DNA of 64,000 bases, from the NCBI GenBank assembly GCA_029212415.1, contig JARGOF010000004.1:180308-244307 (forward strand). Direction: 5' to 3'. This document shows positions 53,278-61,957 of the stretch, piece after piece; position 1 is the stretch's first letter; each line of letters starts with the position of its first letter. Position numbers and translations under genes: made by a program. Below the pieces are notes generated by a model. That model searched no databases and was not told where the DNA came from. It was given only the letters and a program-made list of their open reading frames with translations. This stretch comes from Rhizobiaceae bacterium (GTDB lineage: Bacteria; Pseudomonadota; Alphaproteobacteria; Rhizobiales; Rhizobiaceae).

Positions 53278-53514
53278 CTCATTTGCCCTGCGCACGCGGG
53301 TGATTGCGCTGGCCACTCACAGAAGGCATGCGACGCGTGCTTTGAGAAAGTGCACAAGGACCAGGTGAACAGCAGCGCAGATTGCGATCATGCATGGCCC
53401 TATCGGCAGTGATGCGCCGTTTGAACAGGCTGTCTCCACGTTCTGAATCAGAAAAAACCATCGACCAATTCCACAAAATGCAGTGGCCAGGAGAGGCAGG
53501 TTGCCTGCTTACCT

Positions 53515-53529
53515 GATCATCATACCAGT
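53515..53529. promoter_or_regulatory. 15-bp element shared with system II importer promoter (copy 1)
   Basis: GATCATCATACCAGT here is identical to 63492-63506, in the same orientation relative to the importer operon. With flanks it reads CTGATCATCATACCAG, a partial dyad (CTG..CAG) of the kind bound by GntR or similar dimeric regulators. About 240 bases upstream of the permease start. Confidence 0.55.
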
Positions 53530-53653
53530 AAGATGAATTGACCCTATTGTCGGTGGCGTTTGAATGTCAACCCGGCCCATTCGAGCAATTAACCCTAAAA
53601 TAATATGGGTTTTAAGTATCAGCTCTGCCATCTTAATCACACTTTATAGTAAC

Positions 53654-53699
53654 AAAATAACATATTTTTCGTTTCGTTTGAGGGATTTTGTGTTATTTT
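53654..53699. promoter_or_regulatory. Candidate DeoR operator region
   Basis: AAAATAACA (53654-53662) is mirrored by TGTTATTTT (53691-53699), and between them is TTTCGTTTCGTTT (53667-53679), a direct repeat of the sort reported for DeoR-family operators. It lies 55-100 bases upstream of the deoR start. Binding is inferred from position and pattern. Confidence 0.4.
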
Positions 53700-53753
53700 T
53701 AACGCAATCGGACGTCGGAAAATTGTGAATAACGTCTCGCCGGAGAGCCAAAC

Positions 53754-54536
53754 ATGAAGCGCGAAGATCGAAAGCAAGGGATCATGGATCTTCTTTTTGC
53801 AGAGGGCACAGTGGAACTGGACGATCTGGCACGCCGCTTTGCGGTTTCCAAAATGACCATTCATCGCGATCTCGATGACCTTGAGGCAGCAGGCGTCATG
53901 CGCAAGATACGCGGCGGCGGCACCATTGAGGCGGGCACCGGTTTCGAAAGCGATTTTCGCTTCCGGGCGCAGCAGGATCGCGCCGCAAAATCCGTCATGG
54001 CCGAGACCGCGCTGGCACTTGTCGAGCCGGGTATGATCGTGATGATCAATGATGGATCGATGTCGGCGATCCTGGGTGCGCGGCTCGTTGAAAAACGACC
54101 GTTGACCGTCATCACCAACAATGCTGCCGTCATTGACACACTGAAAGGCGAAAGCGGCATCGTGTTGATTGCGACAGGCGGGACCTATTCGGCCAAGTTC
54201 AACGGCTTCTTCGGTATGGTCACGGAAGCCGCATTGAGCGCATTGCGCGCCGACATGGCCTTCGTTTCAGCTCCGGCGGTCGCCGGCACCGACGTTTTCC
54301 ACATGGATGAATCCGTCGTTGGGGCGAAACATGCGATGATGAAAGCCGGCGCCAGGACCTGCCTGCTGGTCATTCACAGCCGGTTCGGCCGCACTGCCCT
54401 GCACCGATTGGCAGATCTGTCGGAGTTCGATGTGGTGATTACAGATGCGGCGCCGGATCCAGCCAGCGTGGAGGCTCTGACCCAGGCGGGGTTGAGCCTG
54501 ACGATCGCCACGTCAAAAGAGGGTAAAGCAACGTGA
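53754..54536 (+). CDS. DeoR-family transcriptional regulator
   Basis: 260 residues. N-terminal helix-turn-helix ELDDLARRFAVSKMTIHRDLDDLEAAG followed by RGGG, then a DeoR C-terminal sensor domain (ISOCOT fold) with LVEPGMIVMINDGSM and VITNNAAV. GGAGAGCC precedes the ATG. These proteins bind phosphorylated sugars. Gene order deoR-tpiA-like-rpiB matches the erythritol loci of Brucella and rhizobia, so a tetrulose or tetrose phosphate is a reasonable effector. Confidence 0.92.
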   Translation: MKREDRKQGIMDLLFAEGTVELDDLARRFAVSKMTIHRDLDDLEAAGVMRKIRGGGTIEAGTGFESDFRFRAQQDRAAKSVMAETALALVEPGMIVMINDGSMSAILGARLVEKRPLTVITNNAAVIDTLKGESGIVLIATGGTYSAKFNGFFGMVTEAALSALRADMAFVSAPAVAGTDVFHMDESVVGAKHAMMKAGARTCLLVIHSRFGRTALHRLADLSEFDVVITDAAPDPASVEALTQAGLSLTIATSKEGKAT

Positions 54537-55300
54537 CAAAACCACAATTCTGGATCGGAACCAGCTGGAAGATGAACAAGGTGCTGGCCGAAGCCGAGAC
54601 CTTTGCGCGGGCCTTGGCTACATCCGACCACGAGCGTGATCCGCGCATCCAGCGTTTTGTGATTCCGTCCTTCACCAATGTGCGCCAGGTCAAACAGATC
54701 CTGGCCGAAACATCGGTCAGGGTGGGCGTTCAGAACATGCATTGGGCGGAGGACGGCGCCTGGACGGGTGAAGTCTCACCGCTGATGGTCAAGGACTGCG
54801 GCGCCGACATTGTCGAACTGGGGCATTCGGAACGCCGTGCACATTTTGGTGAAACCGATGCGACCGTGGGCCTCAAGACAGAAGCTGCGGTGCGTCACGC
54901 ATTGGTGCCGCTGATCTGCATAGGCGAGACGCTGGCCGAACGCGAAGCAGGCCGCGCCCGCGCAGTGCTGGAGACGCAGGTGCGCGCGGCTCTCAGCAGA
55001 CTCTCACAAAGACAGAAATCTGCGCCGATCCTGCTGGCCTATGAACCTGTCTGGGCCATTGGCGACAATGGGATTCCGGCGACGTCTGATTATGCGAATG
55101 CCCGCCAGGCTGAGATAATCGCTGTGGCGCAGTCTGTGCTGAACCGCAAGGTGCCTTGCCTCTACGGTGGCTCAGTCAATCCGCAAAATTGCAAAGAACT
55201 CATCCAGTGCCCGCATATCGATGGCCTCTTCATCGGGCGCTCGGCCTGGAAGATTGAGGGCTATGTCGACATCCTGAGCAAATGCGCAGCAATCCTCTGA
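54533..55300 (+). CDS. Triosephosphate isomerase-family protein, probable tetrulose-phosphate isomerase (EryH/LerI type)
   Basis: 255 residues. All TPI catalytic residues are visible: Lys in SWKMNK, His in ELGHSERR, Glu in YEPVWAIG, and the phosphate-binding GGSVN. Start is a GTG overlapping the deoR stop (GTGA). Position between deoR and rpiB, rather than with glycolytic genes, and the variant first loop IGTSWKMNK (classical enzymes have GNWKMN) point to the TpiA2/EryH group that interconverts L-erythrulose 1-phosphate and D-erythrulose 4-phosphate. A glycolytic role is less likely but not excluded. Confidence 0.83.
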   Translation: MTKPQFWIGTSWKMNKVLAEAETFARALATSDHERDPRIQRFVIPSFTNVRQVKQILAETSVRVGVQNMHWAEDGAWTGEVSPLMVKDCGADIVELGHSERRAHFGETDATVGLKTEAAVRHALVPLICIGETLAEREAGRARAVLETQVRAALSRLSQRQKSAPILLAYEPVWAIGDNGIPATSDYANARQAEIIAVAQSVLNRKVPCLYGGSVNPQNCKELIQCPHIDGLFIGRSAWKIEGYVDILSKCAAIL

Positions 55301-55328
55301 ACTCAACACGCAAACAAGGAATTGACCC

Positions 55329-55784
55329 ATGAAAATTGCAGTTGCAGGCGACAGTGCCGGCGAAGATCTCGCCAAAATTCTCGCCACCCATCTGTCCGCC
55401 AAATATGACGTCTTAGAGGTATCACGTACGGAGGCCGGACCCGATGCATTCTATGCCACGCTTGCGGACCGCGTCGCCTCGGATGTCGTCGCAGGCACCT
55501 ATGATCGCGCAATCCTGATTTGCGGCACAGGCATCGGCGTCTGCCTGTCGGCCAACAAGGTGCCAGGCATCCGCGCTGCCCAGTGCCACGATACCTATTC
55601 GGCGGGCAAAGCGGCCACATCCAACAATGCGCAGATCATCACAATGGGCGCACGCGTCGTCGGGGCCGAACTGGCCAAGACCATCGCCGAGGCCTTTTTG
55701 GCCAGCGCGTTTGATCCCAATGGCCCTTCCGCCGGCAATGTCGATGCGATCAGTGCGGTCGATGCGAAATATCACAAAGCGTGA
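55329..55784 (+). CDS. rpiB: RpiB/LacAB-family sugar phosphate isomerase (EryI/DerI type)
   Basis: 151 residues. Catalytic cysteine is in [32 protein letters not shown] is the N-terminal phosphate region and [13 protein letters not shown] the C-terminal one. AAGGAATTG precedes the ATG. In the erythritol route the equivalent enzyme converts D-erythrulose 4-phosphate to D-erythrose 4-phosphate. Ends 19 bases from the converging kinase gene, with no clear terminator between. Confidence 0.88.
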   Translation: MKIAVAGDSAGEDLAKILATHLSAKYDVLEVSRTEAGPDAFYATLADRVASDVVAGTYDRAILICGTGIGVCLSANKVPGIRAAQCHDTYSAGKAATSNNAQIITMGARVVGAELAKTIAEAFLASAFDPNGPSAGNVDAISAVDAKYHKA

Positions 55785-55803
55785 GGTAACGCCGCAGAGG
55801 TGC

Positions 55804-57546
55804 TCACGCGTCGCGCAATGCCTGCGCCCAGGCGGCAATCATGATTGCCGCTGAGGCGGCGCCGGGATCCCTGTGGCCAATAGAACGGCTGCCCAGCTTC
55901 TTTGATCGACCACGATTGCTTTGCATCTGTATGGTCGCCTCAGCGCCGCGCGCCGCGCCCTCGGCTGCAGCCATCATGCATGAAGCGACCGAAGCGCCCT
56001 GTTCCAATGCCCGTGACGCGTCCAAGACAGCGGGTGCCCATGCATCGATCATGGTCTTTTCGCCGGCCGCCGCGCCGCCGCGAGAGGCAATGCCTTCCGT
56101 CATGCCGGCAAGCCATGCGACTGTGGCGGCGGCATCCAGATTGAGCCGATCGGACACGGCGACGCCTGCAGTCGAAAACGCCGTTGCATAAAGTGGTCCC
56201 GCCGAGGCACCGACAGCATCAAGAAACGCCTGCGCCATAACATTACACAGCTCTGAAATCGTGGCCTTATCCGCAGATTGATCAAGGGCGCTCAAGGCTG
56301 CTTTCCAGCCGATTTCCATCGTTACGCCATGATCGCCATCGCCGACAGCGCCATCAAGTTCGCACAGATGGTCGCGCTGGGTAAAAATCGCCTGCGCGGA
56401 GGCCGCCATCATCCGGCGAAAAACCTTGGGGGTAATCGTGCCCGTAGCAATCAGATCATGCTTGGATACTTTGCTCTCCCGGTCCACCTGTTTGCGGGTG
56501 CGCTGCGTGCGGTTAGTGGTCTCGCCTCTCGCCGCCTCTTCCGCGCCGACCCTGAGAGCAGGCGTATCGCAGGGATGCTCCAGCCAATTGATGAGGTCGT
56601 CATCAAGCTTCATAAGCGATACGGAGGCCCCGCCCATTTCCAGCGATGTACAATATTCCCCGACCCATGAGTGGTGAATGTCGATCTGCCGCGCCTTGAG
56701 AACCTCGGCCACACGCCGATGCAACAGATAGAGTTCGAGCAAGGTTGTCGAACCCAGTCCGTTGACCAGCACCGCAACCCTGTCACCCGGGTTCAAAGCC
56801 AACTCGCCCAGAATGGGATGCAGCAGGCGGTCGGTGACGGCATCGGCAGCCTCGGCAGGAACACGGGCGATACCGGGTTCTCCATGAATGCCCATGCCGA
56901 TTTCCATCTCGCCATCCGGTATTTCGAAATTGGCCTTGCCGGTCTGCGGCATGGAACAGGCAGACAGCGCGACGCCCATCGTCCGGGTCGCATCATTGGC
57001 GCGTTTGGCGGCTGCTTCAACAGCCTCCAGGGAGGCGCCCATATCAGCCGCTGCACCGGCAACCTTGAACACAAAGAAATTGCCGGCAATGCCACGCCGT
57101 TCGTCGATCTTGTCCCGGGGCGCTGACGCGACATCATCCGTCGTGACGAATGAACGCGCAACGACGCCCTGTTTGGCCATGGCTTCTTCGGCCATGCCAA
57201 AATTCATCACGTCTCCGGTGTAATTGCCATAGAGGAACAAAACCCCTGCCCCACCATCCGCCGCAAACCCGGCATCCATGATCTGCGCCGGTGATGGCGA
57301 GGCAAAGATATTGCCGAGCGGCGCGGCATCTGCAAGTCCCTTGCCCACATAGCCGGCAAAGGCCGGTTCATGCCCCGAACCGCCTCCGACAACGATGCCG
57401 ACCTTGCCATCGCGTGGCCCGTTGCGCGCCACAATGGCACGCCCGGTTTCGCCTTCAACCGTGAGATGATCCGGATGCGCCGAGACCATGCCTTCGATCA
57501 ATTCGGCAATCAGATCATCGGGATCGTTGATCAGCTTTTTGGACAT
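55804..57546 (-). CDS. Fused DhaK-DhaL dihydroxyacetone-kinase family kinase, probable tetrulose kinase
   Basis: 580 residues from an ATG at 57546. The N-terminal DhaK domain has VGGGSGHEPAFAGYVG and GMGIHGEPG, whose histidine binds the keto substrate covalently. The C-terminal DhaL domain has AVGDGDHGVTME for ATP-Mg2+ and GASAGPLYATAF. Single-chain ATP-dependent DAK enzymes act on dihydroxyacetone, glyceraldehyde, or L- and D-erythrulose. The tpiA-like and rpiB neighbours fit erythrulose kinase. It follows the RuBisCO-like gene by 46 bases on the same strand. Confidence 0.87.
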   Translation of the reverse strand: MSKKLINDPDDLIAELIEGMVSAHPDHLTVEGETGRAIVARNGPRDGKVGIVVGGGSGHEPAFAGYVGKGLADAAPLGNIFASPSPAQIMDAGFAADGGAGVLFLYGNYTGDVMNFGMAEEAMAKQGVVARSFVTTDDVASAPRDKIDERRGIAGNFFVFKVAGAAADMGASLEAVEAAAKRANDATRTMGVALSACSMPQTGKANFEIPDGEMEIGMGIHGEPGIARVPAEAADAVTDRLLHPILGELALNPGDRVAVLVNGLGSTTLLELYLLHRRVAEVLKARQIDIHHSWVGEYCTSLEMGGASVSLMKLDDDLINWLEHPCDTPALRVGAEEAARGETTNRTQRTRKQVDRESKVSKHDLIATGTITPKVFRRMMAASAQAIFTQRDHLCELDGAVGDGDHGVTMEIGWKAALSALDQSADKATISELCNVMAQAFLDAVGASAGPLYATAFSTAGVAVSDRLNLDAAATVAWLAGMTEGIASRGGAAAGEKTMIDAWAPAVLDASRALEQGASVASCMMAAAEGAARGAEATIQMQSNRGRSKKLGSRSIGHRDPGAASAAIMIAAWAQALRDA

Positions 57547-57592
57547 GGACAGGCGACCTTTGGTGTTTTGCGCTGGCCATGGACAGGCCTGC

Positions 57593-58843
57593 CTAATTCT
57601 GCCACTTGGCCAAGGCTGCGGCAAGCTCTGGATGGTCCATGGCCTTGGCTTCCAGACCAACACCATCACGCGCCGCATCCCATGCCTGACGGATGGCCGC
57701 AACGCCGCTGGCTGGCCCCATCGGGTGGCCGTGAATGCCGCCGCCGCCCAGATACATCAGGTCCAGCGTGCGTCCCGTGCGCTCGTAGGTTTCGACCGCC
57801 TGCCCGCCCCATTGCCCCGAACAGACAACGGGCAAGGCACGGTCGTTTTGGGAAAAAATCGGCGTCATCACATCACCAAATGAGCGCACGAAACTGTCGT
57901 CAGGTTCCCAGTATTTGGCGCGGATACCGTTGACCTGGAATTGGTCGACACCAAGCAGACGCCAGATCTTCTGGTAGGCGCGAAATTCCATCCCAAGCCC
58001 CGGGTGGCGGGTCAGGATGTCCCAACCGTTGCGATGCGCATGCAGGCACAGGCCCGACCGCTTGCGCAGGAACGACATGGCGCCATAACCGATCGAATTG
58101 ATATTGATCACGGCCGCATTGCCGCCGTGTTCCATCACCAGGTCATGGTTGCGCATCATCACATCCGGATCGGCGGACGAGATACCGAAGGCATACATCA
58201 CCTTTTTGCCTGTGCGTTGCTGGTGATTGTTGATGACCGGCATGATTGCCTTGACCCGCTCCTCCAGCGGTGAATATCCGGGGCTCATCAGTTTTTCATC
58301 ATCCTTGATGAAATCGACCCCCGCGTCGCAGAGCTGCTTGATCACCGCGGCGGCCTCCTGCGGCAGCAGGCCCAGAGAAGGCTTGATGATTGACGCAATC
58401 ATCGGACCGTCCGGCACTCCCATCAGTCGGCGTGATCCTTCTATGCCGAACTGCGGTCCGGGATAACAGGCCCACTCGGACGGCAGGTCAATATCCATGA
58501 CCCGGACGCCGGTCAGCCCGCGTACCGCAAATACGCCGCCGATGGTGATGGTGACGAGAGCGGCGATATCCGTGCCAATGGCTTCCAGCGGGTAGGCAAT
58601 GACGACGTCAGCGCGATTATAGGGACCATGGCCGGCAGGATCAGGAAAAGATGGTGTCTGCACATCTGGCAGAGGTGTGATTTGCTCGACCCTGGCGGCA
58701 CAGCGCGCCTGGACCTCGGCGGTCTCCCCCGGCAGTTCGGTGAATGTGCCGGTGGATTGGTCCGACGCTATTTTTGCCGCCAGCGCCTCGACGCTGCCCG
58801 GAGTTTCAAGCCTGTAGGTAACGCGGATTGATTTGTTCGACAT
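57593..58843 (-). CDS. RuBisCO-like protein (form IV), likely acid-sugar decarboxylase/hydrolase
   Basis: 416 residues. Family landmarks: IIKPSLGL (Lys154, aligned to Lys175 of spinach RuBisCO; Lys177 replaced by Ser), DFIKDDE (Lys180, Asp182 and Glu183, the carbamate-lysine/Mg2+ triad), LHAHRNG (His270, Arg271), a loop-6 region with a lysine at 310 but the His327 equivalent changed, and GGGGIHGHP for the phosphate. Metal chemistry is kept while CO2-fixing residues are not all kept. RLPs near tetrulose-phosphate genes include the 3-oxo-isoapionate 4-phosphate decarboxylase and transcarboxylase/hydrolase. AGGGGAA precedes the ATG. First gene of the RLP-kinase pair. Confidence 0.88.
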   Translation of the reverse strand: MSNKSIRVTYRLETPGSVEALAAKIASDQSTGTFTELPGETAEVQARCAARVEQITPLPDVQTPSFPDPAGHGPYNRADVVIAYPLEAIGTDIAALVTITIGGVFAVRGLTGVRVMDIDLPSEWACYPGPQFGIEGSRRLMGVPDGPMIASIIKPSLGLLPQEAAAVIKQLCDAGVDFIKDDEKLMSPGYSPLEERVKAIMPVINNHQQRTGKKVMYAFGISSADPDVMMRNHDLVMEHGGNAAVININSIGYGAMSFLRKRSGLCLHAHRNGWDILTRHPGLGMEFRAYQKIWRLLGVDQFQVNGIRAKYWEPDDSFVRSFGDVMTPIFSQNDRALPVVCSGQWGGQAVETYERTGRTLDLMYLGGGGIHGHPMGPASGVAAIRQAWDAARDGVGLEAKAMDHPELAAALAKWQN

Positions 58844-58994
58844 GGACTATTCCCCTGATAAAGGCATTGAACGCAATGGCCGGAAGAATGCTGCATCGGG
58901 GCCCGTACTGATCCGCCCCGTTTCGTGCGAAAGCTTCGCCCTATAGGCATAGACCCTCACCATCAAAGCAAAACAAGTCCCTGTCCTGCCGCCT

Positions 58995-60104
58995 TCAGGC
59001 AATCACATTTTCTGTTTCCGGATCGAACAGCATGACACGGTTCATATCCACCAGAAGATCAATCGTTGTTCCTGGCCGGTCCACCACATGCGACGGCAAT
59101 TCGGCCGTGACAGCCGTCTGCCCCAGCCGGAACTGCACATAAGTCCGCGTTCCGGTTGGCTCGACCAATTCGATGACAACCGGCAGCACTGCGCCGCCGT
59201 TGGCCGCCTGTGTAGCCTCTCCCATGGCCCGTGTAATGTGCTCGGGACGCACGCCCAGAATGACATCACGTCCGATCCAGTCATTCAGTGCGGCATGACG
59301 CGATTCATCAAAGGTCAGTTTGCGGCCATCATCAAATTGCAGGACCAGCGCGCCGTCGTCCTTTACGATCCTCGTCGTGACAAAATTCATTTGCGGAGAG
59401 CCGAGAAACCCGGCGACAAACCTGTTGGTGGGCCTCTCAAACAGATCCAGCGGTGCACCCTGTTGTTCAATAATTCCGTCGCGCATCAGCACGATCCGAT
59501 CAGCCAGTGTCATTGCCTCGATCTGATCGTGGGTGACATAGACCATTGTCTTTCCCATGTCCTGATGCAGGCGTTTGATCTCGGCCCGCATGCCATCACG
59601 CAGCTGCGCGTCCAGATTGGATAAGGGCTCGTCAAAAAGGAACAGCCTTGCATCGCGCACGACGGCACGGCCGATTGCCACGCGCTGCCTTTGGCCGCCG
59701 GACAATTGGCGTGGCATCCGGTCCAGCAGCGCTTCGATACCAAGCATTTCCGCGGCCTCGGACACCCGTTTGCTGATTTCTGCAGCGGGTGCTTTTCGAG
59801 ACCGCAGGCCGAAAGCGATGTTCTCATATACGTTCAGATAGGGATAGAGCGCATAGTTCTGGAACACCATGGCGATATTGCGGTCGCGCGGCCGCAGATC
59901 GTTGACCACTTCGCCATCAATCTCGATTGTGCCGTCGTTGATATCTTCAAGACCGGCAATGGTGCGCAGCAAAGTCGACTTTCCGCAGCCGGACGGGCCG
60001 ACAAAGACGCAGAATTCGCCATCCGGAATTTCGAGATTGATGCCTTTGAGCGCCTCGACTCTGCCGTATAGCTTCCTCAGACCCTTGATCGACAATTGCG
60101 CCAT
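58995..60104 (-). CDS. Carbohydrate ABC importer ATP-binding protein (UgpC/MalK type), system II
   Basis: 369 residues from an ATG at 60104, ten bases after the permease stop. Walker A GPSGCGKST, signature LSGGQRQRVAIGRAV, Walker B LFLFDEPLSNLDAQLRD and C-terminal OB-fold domain. It is a paralogue of the system I ATPase (48482-49534). The 151-base gap after it, before the RLP gene, shows no obvious terminator, so the RLP and kinase may be co-transcribed with importer system II. Confidence 0.92.
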   Translation of the reverse strand: MAQLSIKGLRKLYGRVEALKGINLEIPDGEFCVFVGPSGCGKSTLLRTIAGLEDINDGTIEIDGEVVNDLRPRDRNIAMVFQNYALYPYLNVYENIAFGLRSRKAPAAEISKRVSEAAEMLGIEALLDRMPRQLSGGQRQRVAIGRAVVRDARLFLFDEPLSNLDAQLRDGMRAEIKRLHQDMGKTMVYVTHDQIEAMTLADRIVLMRDGIIEQQGAPLDLFERPTNRFVAGFLGSPQMNFVTTRIVKDDGALVLQFDDGRKLTFDESRHAALNDWIGRDVILGVRPEHITRAMGEATQAANGGAVLPVVIELVEPTGTRTYVQFRLGQTAVTAELPSHVVDRPGTTIDLLVDMNRVMLFDPETENVIA

Positions 60105-60114
60105 GTTGTCCCCG

Positions 60115-60939
60115 TTATCCTTTGACTGCGCCGAGCGAAATGCCCCGCACAATGAATTTCTGCATCGCCGCCACAACTATGAATATCGGCACCATGCCCA
60201 GCATGCTCATGGCCGAGATCTTCGCCCAGAAGGTGGAATCCACACCAAAGTAGTGTGTGACCTGAACCGGAAATGTCGTCACATTGGAGCGTGTCAGCAC
60301 AAGTGCAAAGATGAATTCGTTCCAGGCGAAGATGAAGGTAAAAACCGCGGTTGCAAATATGCCACCGCGCGCCATGGGCAATACGACCTTTACGAAAACC
60401 CGCCAGCGCGAACAGCCGTCCACAAGGGCTGACTCTTCCAGTTCGATGGGGATGTCCAGAATGTATCCGCGCATCATCCAGATGACGTAAGGCAGGTTGA
60501 ACGCCGTATAGAGCAGGATCAGGCCAATATAGGTATCAACCCAACCAAGACTCACATAGAGCAGGAAAATCGGGAAGACGATGGCGATCGGCGGGATCAT
60601 GCGGTTGGAGATGATCCACTCACCCAGAAAATTGCCGCCCGTGCGAAACCGCGCGATTGAATAGGCGCACATCGTTCCAAAGAACATGGCCACTGTGGTG
60701 GAAACTCCGGCAATGACCAGACTGTTCCAGATCGCATCCACATCGCCGTCCTTGAACAGGACACGGTAATTGGCGAACTGTATGGCCTCGGGCCACCAGA
60801 TCGGTGGAAAGGCAAAAATCTCATTTGGGGTCTTGAACGAAATTATCGCCAGCCAGTAGATCGGAAACAGAAAAATCAGCGTAATGGCAATGGCCACCAC
60901 ATAGCGGATCGCAAGTCCGGTTCCTTTGTCGGCTCTCAT
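60115..60939 (-). CDS. Carbohydrate ABC importer permease (MalG type), system II
   Basis: 274 residues, six membrane segments, EAA loop LEESALVDGCSRWRVFVKVVLPMARGG. The ATG overlaps the MalF-type permease stop (ATGA). Confidence 0.92.
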   Translation of the reverse strand: MRADKGTGLAIRYVVAIAITLIFLFPIYWLAIISFKTPNEIFAFPPIWWPEAIQFANYRVLFKDGDVDAIWNSLVIAGVSTTVAMFFGTMCAYSIARFRTGGNFLGEWIISNRMIPPIAIVFPIFLLYVSLGWVDTYIGLILLYTAFNLPYVIWMMRGYILDIPIELEESALVDGCSRWRVFVKVVLPMARGGIFATAVFTFIFAWNEFIFALVLTRSNVTTFPVQVTHYFGVDSTFWAKISAMSMLGMVPIFIVVAAMQKFIVRGISLGAVKG

Positions 60940-61859
60940 CGGTCAATCTCCATGCGGCGCAAGATCAGGGTAACGCTGACCGCCAGAAAGAAGATGACCA
61001 CGAAGGCCAAAGCTGACGTCAGGCTGGTTTCAAAGAGCCGAAAACCGAGGATGTAGGCATACATGGAGATGGTTTCCGTGGCCGTTCCCGGTCCGCCGCG
61101 TGTCAGCGCCCAGACCACATCGAAAAGCCTGAACAGATCAAGACCGCGGATCAGCACGGCAATGGCCAGAACCGGCCAGATCGCAGGCAGTACAATCGAG
61201 CGGAACTTGCGCGCAAAACTTGCGCCGTCCAGTTCGGCAGCTTCCATCTGGCTCTTGTCCACATTGGACAGCGCAGCCAGCAGCAGCAGGAACATGAATG
61301 GCGTCCATTGCCAGATTTCGGCGATGAGGATCGCCGGATAGACATAATTGTTATCAACCGTCCAAAGGATGACCACCGGTTCCTCGGTAAACCAGCTCAG
61401 AACCTGATTGACCGGTCCATAGCGGTTGTCAAACAACAAGCGCCACGTGGCGCCCGCAATGATTGGTGACATGACAACCGGCAGCACGAGCAAAGACACA
61501 AAAACCTGTCGTCCCGGCATTCGCTCGAGAAACAGATAGGCCATTGCAAGGCCCAGTAAAAGTTCAGCCGGCAGGGCGATCACAACGAAAATCATCGTAT
61601 GCAAAAGCGACTGCCAAAACCGCAAGTCTCCCATCAGCGCCTTGTAGTTCATCAGACCGTAGAACGAGGTATCCTCGTCCATCATCGTGATGCCCTGCGT
61701 GCTGGTGATCAATGCATAGATCGCCGGAAACAGCCCAATCAGCAATATGACAAGCACGGCCGGGAAGATCATGTAATATTTGAAGCGGCGATCGATTGAA
61801 GCCCCAAGGCGCGACATCGCCGATGCAGAGCCTATCGCTGCGTTATTTGCCCGTGCCAT
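60936..61859 (-). CDS. Carbohydrate ABC importer permease (MalF/UgpA type), system II
   Basis: 307 residues, six membrane segments, EAA loop MEAAELDGASFARKFRSIVLPAIWPVL. It follows the binding-protein gene by 98 bases, which contain a strong stem-loop. Together with the MalG-type permease it makes the system II channel. Confidence 0.92.
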   Translation of the reverse strand: MARANNAAIGSASAMSRLGASIDRRFKYYMIFPAVLVILLIGLFPAIYALITSTQGITMMDEDTSFYGLMNYKALMGDLRFWQSLLHTMIFVVIALPAELLLGLAMAYLFLERMPGRQVFVSLLVLPVVMSPIIAGATWRLLFDNRYGPVNQVLSWFTEEPVVILWTVDNNYVYPAILIAEIWQWTPFMFLLLLAALSNVDKSQMEAAELDGASFARKFRSIVLPAIWPVLAIAVLIRGLDLFRLFDVVWALTRGGPGTATETISMYAYILGFRLFETSLTSALAFVVIFFLAVSVTLILRRMEIDR

Positions 61860-61901
61860 GTTTGGTCTTGTCTGCCCTTCGTCTCACATGCTTGAGATCG
61901 A

Positions 61902-61939
61902 GGAAGCTGGCTTTCCGTCCGAGACGGAGGCCAGCTTCC
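61902..61939 (-). promoter_or_regulatory. Long intercistronic stem-loop after system II binding-protein gene
   Basis: GGAAGCTGGC (61902-61911) pairs with GCCAGCTTCC (61930-61939), and inside it TCCGTC (61914-61919) pairs with GACGGA (61923-61928) around a three-base loop, giving sixteen pairs in two perfect blocks. No T run follows. Probably an mRNA-stabilising or attenuating hairpin between binding protein and permeases. Confidence 0.65.
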
Positions 61940-61957
61940 GTTCTTATTCAGCTTACC

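Larger units (their letters stand above)
53278..53753. promoter_or_regulatory. Divergent promoter region, system I importer and deoR
   Basis: 476 bases with no supported gene. It contains the 15-base element shared with the system II promoter (53515-53529) and, nearer deoR, the repeats at 53654-53699. Two operons, importer system I (minus) and deoR-tpiA-rpiB (plus), start from it. Confidence 0.6.

Noticed and set aside
54533..55300. Glycolytic triosephosphate isomerase (tpiA)
   Set aside because: The deoR-rpiB context and altered first loop favour the tetrulose-phosphate group; the glycolytic gene is expected elsewhere in the genome.
57593..58843. True RuBisCO large subunit with carbon fixation
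   Set aside because: Several CO2-fixation residues are changed, there is no small subunit, phosphoribulokinase or other Calvin-cycle gene, and the neighbours are catabolic.
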